This document shows, in pieces, positions 6,194 to 9,620 of a stretch of DNA of 9,620 bases (its first letter is position 1; each line of letters begins with the position of its first letter). The stretch is from JBARRO01 sp049644265 (lineage in GTDB: Bacteria > Bacteroidota > Ignavibacteria > UBA10030): NCBI GenBank assembly GCA_049644265.1, contig JBARRO010000090.1:1-9620 (forward strand), in the 5' to 3' direction. The position numbers and the translations under genes are program-made. The notes beneath the pieces are model-generated. The model was not told where the DNA came from and did not search any database. It worked only from the letters and a program-made list of their open reading frames with translations.

Positions 6194-7683
6194 CAGAATC
6201 GCGCGATCTGGTCCTCGAACACTTTGCGAAAATGGAAGCCGTAAATCGAGAAGGTTATTGCGAGAGGGAAGACACGGGGCCGGGTAAACAACGACCAGAA
6301 GAACAATTTCCAGTACTGGACGCGCTCCCTGCCGATGACTCCGAGGATGACCATCGACCGAAGGAGTGCCTTGATATGGACGATGTTGATGCGAACGGAG
6401 GGGACTTCGGGCGGTTGATAATTTCTGAGGAATTCTCTCACGCGCGCGTAGTACTGTTTCGGCGCGTAGATGGACTTCAGGACTGACCGGTAGCCGTCCA
6501 GAAGGGCTTCCGGGTTCATCTTCGGGATGAAATTCATCGAAAAGTCGGTGTTGTCTCCCGACATCGACTGGAGCAGCCGTCCTTCTTTGAGCAAGCGCTG
6601 GTAGAGCTGTGTGCCGCGGGGCGCGTTGAGGAGTCCGACCATGGCTGTAATGATCCCGCTCTCCTGGATGAACGCAGTCAGTCGCTCGAAAATCGCCGCG
6701 GGGTCGTTGTCGAATCCCAGAATAAATCCACCGTTCACACGCAATCCGGCGCGTTGAATCTTTTTGACGCTTGCCAGAAGATCCCGATGTCTATTCGGGA
6801 TTTTCTTGCACTCCACAAGGCTTTCCTCGTTGGGAGACTCGATTCCGACGAACACGGCATCGAACCCTGCGCGGACCATCATGGCCATAAGCTCCTCGTC
6901 GTCGGCAAGATTGACCGAGACTTCTGTCGAGAGGGCAAACGGGTGATGGTGCTGCTCGGTCCATTCGATGAGCGCGGGAAGGATTTCCTTTTTGAGTTTC
7001 GTCTTGTTGCCGATAAAATTATCATCGACAAAGAAGACAGCGCCCTTCCATCCGGCTGCAAGCAGGTTGTCGAGCTCGGCCAGAATCTGCTCTTTCTCCT
7101 TTGTCCGCGGTACCCGGCCGTAGAGAACGGTGATATCGCAGAACTCACAATCATAGGGACAACCCCGTGAATATTGGACATTCATCGAGGAGTATTCCTT
7201 CAGGCGGGCAAGCTTCCAAAGCGGAAGCGGAGTTGTCGTCACATCGGCCCACTGGTCCGTGGTGTAGACCGGCCGGGCCCGATCGTTTGCGAGGTCGCTG
7301 AGGAATTGCGGGAGTGTGAGCTCCGCTTCGTTGAGAACGAAATGATCGATATCGGTGAATTCCTCCCGCCGAGCCGTAAAGAGCGGTCCTCCGGCGACGA
7401 CCTTTTTTCCAAGGGTTTTTGCCTTCCGAAGAACTTCGCGAACTGATTCTTCCTGAATCGACATGGCGCTGATGAACACATAGTCAGCCCAAAGCAGCTC
7501 TTTGTCTTTCAGAGCAGAGACATTCATATCGACAAGTTTCTTATTCCAGTCTGAGGGGAGCATTGCGGCAACGGTCAGGAGGCCGAGAGGAGGGAAGCTC
7601 GCCTTTTTCGAGACGAACTTCAGGGCGTATTTGAAACTCCAGAACGTATCAGGGTACTTCGGGTAAACAAGAAGAATGTTCAT
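6193..7683 (-). CDS. B12-binding domain radical SAM protein with DUF4070 C-terminus
   Basis: 496 residues, full length for the family. Residues 1-140 form a B12-binding Rossmann-like domain (NILLVYPKYP, FPPLGLLTVAAMLP, AGGP at 97-100, NEAE at 118-121). The radical SAM domain starts near 165 with YSRGCPYDCEFCDI, the CX3CX2C cluster-binding cysteines being C175, C179 and C182. VLYGRVPRTK directly after the cysteines and the C-terminal region from about 340 (PRGTQLYQRL; the aromatic segment near 450-480) are typical of the DUF4070 subgroup. That subgroup includes the hopanoid C2-methylase HpnP and many uncharacterised paralogues, so methyl transfer or another radical step on a lipid-like or other substrate is possible but not shown. 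The classic DxHxxG cobalamin motif is absent. No Shine-Dalgarno precedes the ATG; a heptamer array begins 5 bp upstream. The gene is coupled (1-bp TGA/ATG overlap) to the SGNH hydrolase downstream. Confidence 0.85.
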   Translation of the reverse strand: MNILLVYPKYPDTFWSFKYALKFVSKKASFPPLGLLTVAAMLPSDWNKKLVDMNVSALKDKELLWADYVFISAMSIQEESVREVLRKAKTLGKKVVAGGPLFTARREEFTDIDHFVLNEAELTLPQFLSDLANDRARPVYTTDQWADVTTTPLPLWKLARLKEYSSMNVQYSRGCPYDCEFCDITVLYGRVPRTKEKEQILAELDNLLAAGWKGAVFFVDDNFIGNKTKLKKEILPALIEWTEQHHHPFALSTEVSVNLADDEELMAMMVRAGFDAVFVGIESPNEESLVECKKIPNRHRDLLASVKKIQRAGLRVNGGFILGFDNDPAAIFERLTAFIQESGIITAMVGLLNAPRGTQLYQRLLKEGRLLQSMSGDNTDFSMNFIPKMNPEALLDGYRSVLKSIYAPKQYYARVREFLRNYQPPEVPSVRINIVHIKALLRSMVILGVIGRERVQYWKLFFWSLFTRPRVFPLAITFSIYGFHFRKVFEDQIARF

Positions 7684-7687
7684 TCGG

Positions 7688-7786
7688 TCAATTGTCCATT
7701 GTAGATTGTCAATTGTAGATTATGATGAAGTTGAAAATTGAAGATTGAATGTTAAAGATGACAGTTTCGAGTTTAGAGTTTCTAGT
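7688..7786. repeat. Heptamer array upstream of the radical SAM gene
   Basis: From 7688 units of 7 bp run in register: TCAATTG, TCCATTG, TAGATTG, TCAATTG, TAGATTA; after one 8-bp unit the phase continues as TTGAAAA, TTGAAGA, TTGAATG and then TTCGAGT, TTAGAGT up to the inserted element at 7782. It fills the whole leader of the radical SAM gene, so any promoter must lie inside or beyond it; none is convincing. Confidence 0.7.
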
Positions 7787-7911
7787 GCCGCTCCCAATAA
7801 GTAAGATTGTATCTGGTAACTATTGAGAAGTACAAATTGGAGCGGCACTACTGCCTTTTTTGAATAGGTTTTAGTATGAACCACAAGATTACTTTCTAGA
7901 GGTGGCACTAG
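7782..7911. mobile_element. MITE-like 130-bp element with inverted ends
   Basis: The ends are CTAGTGCC (7782-7789) and GGCACTAG (7904-7911), perfect inverted repeats of 8 bp with partial pairing further in. A third copy of the motif, GGAGCGGCACTA at 7839-7850, is the exact reverse complement of TAGTGCCGCTCC at 7783-7794, so the first 68 bp can fold as a hairpin by themselves. The flanks are TTT on each side (possible short target duplication). It interrupts a heptamer array that resumes immediately after it. It encodes no transposase; the minus-strand open frame across it is judged spurious. Whether it is a mobilised miniature element or a structured repeat cannot be decided from one copy. 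Confidence 0.45.
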
Positions 7912-8106
7912 TTTAGGGTTTCGAGTTGTCAGTTCCAGTTACCAGCTACGAGTTCACTGTTTACTGTTTACGGTTGACGGTTTACGGTTCACGGTTTACG
8001 GTTCACTAATATCTTTTCACTTCTCACTATTCACCATTTACTATTTACTATTTACTGTTTACTGTTCACGGTTCACTGTTTACTGTTCACTACTTACCTT
8101 TCACTC
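7911..8106. repeat. Long heptamer array (28 phased units)
   Basis: From 7911 to 8106 every 7 bp starts a new unit without a phase break: six diverged units (GTTTAGG, GTTTCGA and so on) and then 22 units of a TTYACNR type (TTCACTG, TTTACTG, TTTACGG, TTCACTA). The last units overlap the 3' end of the lipoprotein gene, whose stop codon is part of the unit at 8086-8092. With the two preceding features it accounts for the whole 406-bp spacer 7684-8089; nothing else was found in that spacer. Confidence 0.85.
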
Positions 8107-8662
8107 TTCGAAATTCTCCGGGTTTCGGGAATGCCTTTTCGTCCTCGGCGTACTTGAGGACCAGAAGCTGGAGCTCTTTTGTCGGGGCTGTGAGGACGAT
8201 GCTGTCGTCGAGCCGCTCGTGTGCAATTTCTATTTTTCCCTCGTCCAGCATCTTTTTCAGCCAGTCGTTGTCGAGCATTGCCTGCCGAAATGTGTCGCCC
8301 TCCATCCAGATTCTCCAGAAGGTATGGACCGGGACAAGTTGGAAGCTGTAGAGGTCGTTCTTCATGGCCAGACCTTCTTTTTGGGGAAGGAGGTCGAGAA
8401 AAAGAAATTTTCCCAACTGCACGAAGTGCGCGTCAAATCGAGCGGTATCACCCGGTGCCCCCTTGCTTCCCATCATCGTATAGGACTGCGGGCCCGATTG
8501 ACGGAACGTCCACGTTTCCTCTCCATCCGCTTCAATCCACGTCCCAATGGCCTGTGGTTTGGCTACAAGATCCTTGGCTGTATAGAGCGGCTGAAGGGAT
8601 CGGACACAGCCGGCGAGAATTAACAGCAAGGCGAAGAAGAGCAGCATGGATTTGGCTTGCAT
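8090..8662 (-). CDS. Uncharacterised lipoprotein
   Basis: 190 residues. A lipoprotein signal peptide is clear: K4, a hydrophobic core from residue 6 to 17, and the lipobox LAGC (16-19) with C19 as the lipidated residue. The next residues (V20, R21) lack Asp at +2, so export to the outer membrane is possible by the E. coli rule, which may not apply here. The mature part is mixed alpha/beta without a motif I can name; TWIEADGEETWTFRQSG and FVQLGKFLFLDLLPQ recall an uncharacterised lipoprotein family. A good Shine-Dalgarno, GGAGG (8673-8669), lies 6 nt before the ATG and fixes the start. The last four residues (VKGK) and the TAG stop are encoded by heptamer repeats. The gene stands alone between repeat-filled spacers of 273 and 406 bp. 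Confidence 0.8.
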   Translation of the reverse strand: MQAKSMLLFFALLLILAGCVRSLQPLYTAKDLVAKPQAIGTWIEADGEETWTFRQSGPQSYTMMGSKGAPGDTARFDAHFVQLGKFLFLDLLPQKEGLAMKNDLYSFQLVPVHTFWRIWMEGDTFRQAMLDNDWLKKMLDEGKIEIAHERLDDSIVLTAPTKELQLLVLKYAEDEKAFPKPGEFRRVKGK

Positions 8663-8696
8663 GATAAACCTCCATTGAGATGCGAATCCCCGGAGT

Positions 8697-8799
8697 CGTC
8701 ATTCCCGCATGCTTCTAGCGGGAATCTGACTTAAACCGGGCCGACTGGCGTGGTTTCCAGGAAGGATCAGATCCCCACTTGAAACATGTGGGGATGACG
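8697..8799. repeat. Composite palindromic repeat with cloverleaf-like pairing
   Basis: Four pairings nest: an outer stem CGTCAT (8697-8702) with ATGACG (8794-8799); hairpin 1 ATTCCCGC (8701-8708) with GCGGGAAT (8718-8725); a middle stem ATCTGA (8724-8729) with TCAGAT (8767-8772); and hairpin 2 ATCCCCAC (8771-8778) with GTGGGGAT (8788-8795). The GTCATTCCCGC start is typical of dispersed intergenic repeats in many bacteria. Six T follow at 8805-8810, but no plus-strand gene ends here, so it is not called a terminator. Confidence 0.6.
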
Positions 8800-8835
8800 G
8801 GTACTTTTTTGTGGATTTCCAAGAGAGATTTTCTT

Positions 8836-8929
8836 TTTACTCTTCACTATTCACTGCTTCCAGTTCACTGTTTTTCACTTCTCACTTTTCACCTTTCTCT
8901 ATTCACCTTTCATCTCTCACTTTTCACTT
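8836..8929. repeat. Heptamer array downstream of the right-edge gene
   Basis: Units of 7 bp run in register as TTTACTC, TTCACTA, TTCACTG from 8836. The phase shifts by 3 at 8871 and continues as TTCACTT, CTCACTT, TTCACCT to 8929, ending 6 bp before the stop codon of the minus-strand gene. The consensus TTCACTN is shared with the array at 7953-8106. Confidence 0.75.
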
Positions 8930-8935
8930 CTCCAA

Positions 8936-9620
8936 TCAGAACGAATACGAAAACCTGAGCTCCGGGTGCCCATTCTTCCCCGGCACAATATTCAGTCCAA
9001 AGGGTCTCGATCCCATCATTTTATTGTACAGCTTTTCGTTATACCGATCTACTTCGGCTGCAGCGTCGATTGCCTCCCAGATTCCGATGAGCACAACGGC
9101 GCCCAATCCAACCCAATAAAGAGCTGTGATTTCCGTGGTCTGATAGTCGTAGTATACACCATACCCCAGGTAATCCGAATGGTTTCTTGTTTCGATGCCT
9201 GCAGTGAGGGCGAGAACGGCGGCCCCAACACGACCCGCCGCGAAGAACAAGCCCCGACCCCAGTTGCCCGCGTAGGCGTGACCCGAGCTTGTCAGCGCTA
9301 GTGAAAGGAGAACCGCTGTCCCCGAGCTTCTCTTGTCCCGCTCGTAGTACATCATTTTTTGCACATCCGGCTGGTTATCGGGTTCCGACTGTCGGAACTG
9401 CTGCTGAGATTGTTGCTGATACTGCGGGGCGGTGACGGGCCTCTCTCTTGTGAATTTCACGATGTCCGAATACTTGATGGTGAACACGGAACCCCCCGGC
9501 AGCTCGATCTTCACATAATCATTCGGCGCGTTTTCGATGATGATTCCTTTGAAAACATCACCGTTCTTGAGGTAGACAACGTCTATTCGTTCCTGTCCAA
9601 CCGCTGAACCAGTCGTGAAG
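8936..9620 (-). CDS. Membrane protein with DUF5683-like C-terminus, 5' end beyond right edge
   Basis: About 227 codons are visible, open through the right edge, so the start and any signal peptide are missing. Reading continues upstream of the GTG at 9514 without a stop, as GQERIDVVYLKNGDVFKGII then IELPGGSVFTIKYSDIVKFTRE; this two-strand 'LKNGxxxxGxI ... GxxxxIxxxxIxxi' pattern is common in secreted proteins of Bacteroidota-like bacteria. A Gln-rich linker (QYQQQSQQQF) follows. Then comes a hydrophobic region, AVLLSLALTSSGHAYAGNWGRG, resembling the PGxGxxYxG membrane motif of DUF5683/TM2-like proteins, and a second membrane segment ALYWVGLGAVVLIGIWEAIDA. Function is unknown. The stop is 6 bp past a heptamer array, and no terminator is visible. 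Confidence 0.75.
   Translation of the reverse strand, partial: FTTGSAVGQERIDVVYLKNGDVFKGIIIENAPNDYVKIELPGGSVFTIKYSDIVKFTRERPVTAPQYQQQSQQQFRQSEPDNQPDVQKMMYYERDKRSSGTAVLLSLALTSSGHAYAGNWGRGLFFAAGRVGAAVLALTAGIETRNHSDYLGYGVYYDYQTTEITALYWVGLGAVVLIGIWEAIDAAAEVDRYNEKLYNKMMGSRPFGLNIVPGKNGHPELRFSYSF

Noticed and set aside
5594..6244. Plus-strand 216-codon open frame
   Set aside because: It is antisense to the SGNH gene, whose complete catalytic motif set and coupling to its neighbour show which strand is coding; the antisense product is low in recognisable features.
6193..7683. Naming the radical SAM protein HpnP (hopanoid 2-methylase)
   Set aside because: HpnP belongs to this B12/radical SAM/DUF4070 group, but so do many paralogues, and no hopanoid gene is visible in the window.
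7720..7908. Minus-strand 62-codon open frame across the inverted-ended element
   Set aside because: It spans the element and part of the heptamer array; its sequence is explained by the repeats and it has no convincing start signal.

Overview
The window looks like an accessory-type stretch of a Gram-negative chromosome, most likely from the Bacteroidota/Ignavibacteriota (FCB) side of the tree. That is an inference from protein style only: a beta-helix plus TPR-like secreted protein, a small lipoprotein, a 'LKNGDVFKGIIIE'-type protein with a DUF5683-like membrane part, and repeat-laden spacers. No rRNA, tRNA or marker gene is present to fix the lineage.

Layout. The left edge (1-1084, minus) is the C-terminal part of a beta-helix protein with no proper start, broken next to a dispersed 'FAKLRTG'-type palindromic repeat. 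On the plus strand follow an FAD-dependent L-2-hydroxyglutarate oxidase-like enzyme (1205-2317) and a 604-residue protein related to the nitronate monooxygenase/FabK TIM barrels with a Cys-rich C-terminal part (2456-4270). On the minus strand, convergent with these, is a translationally coupled pair: a B12-binding radical SAM/DUF4070 protein (7683-6193) and a membrane-anchored SGNH hydrolase (6193-4946). Further right, also on the minus strand, are a 190-residue lipoprotein (8662-8090) and a protein that runs off the right edge (9620-8936).

The most striking content lies between the genes. The convergent spacer (4268-5000) consists of two tandem-repeat arrays in inverted orientation. Each plus-strand unit of the left array carries an intrinsic-terminator-like hairpin, giving about five stacked terminators after the 604-aa gene. 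The right array runs into the SGNH gene and supplies its last 17 codons and its stop. Five other spacers hold degenerate repeats in strict 7-bp register, with a different heptamer in each; one of these arrays is split by a 130-bp element with inverted ends and supplies the lipoprotein stop codon. No CRISPR array, recognisable defence system, transposase or RNA gene was seen.

The FAD oxidase and the NMO-like protein may both be flavin-linked metabolic enzymes, but a repeat-containing 138-bp gap separates them and nothing shows a shared pathway. The radical SAM/SGNH pair is the only convincing operon.
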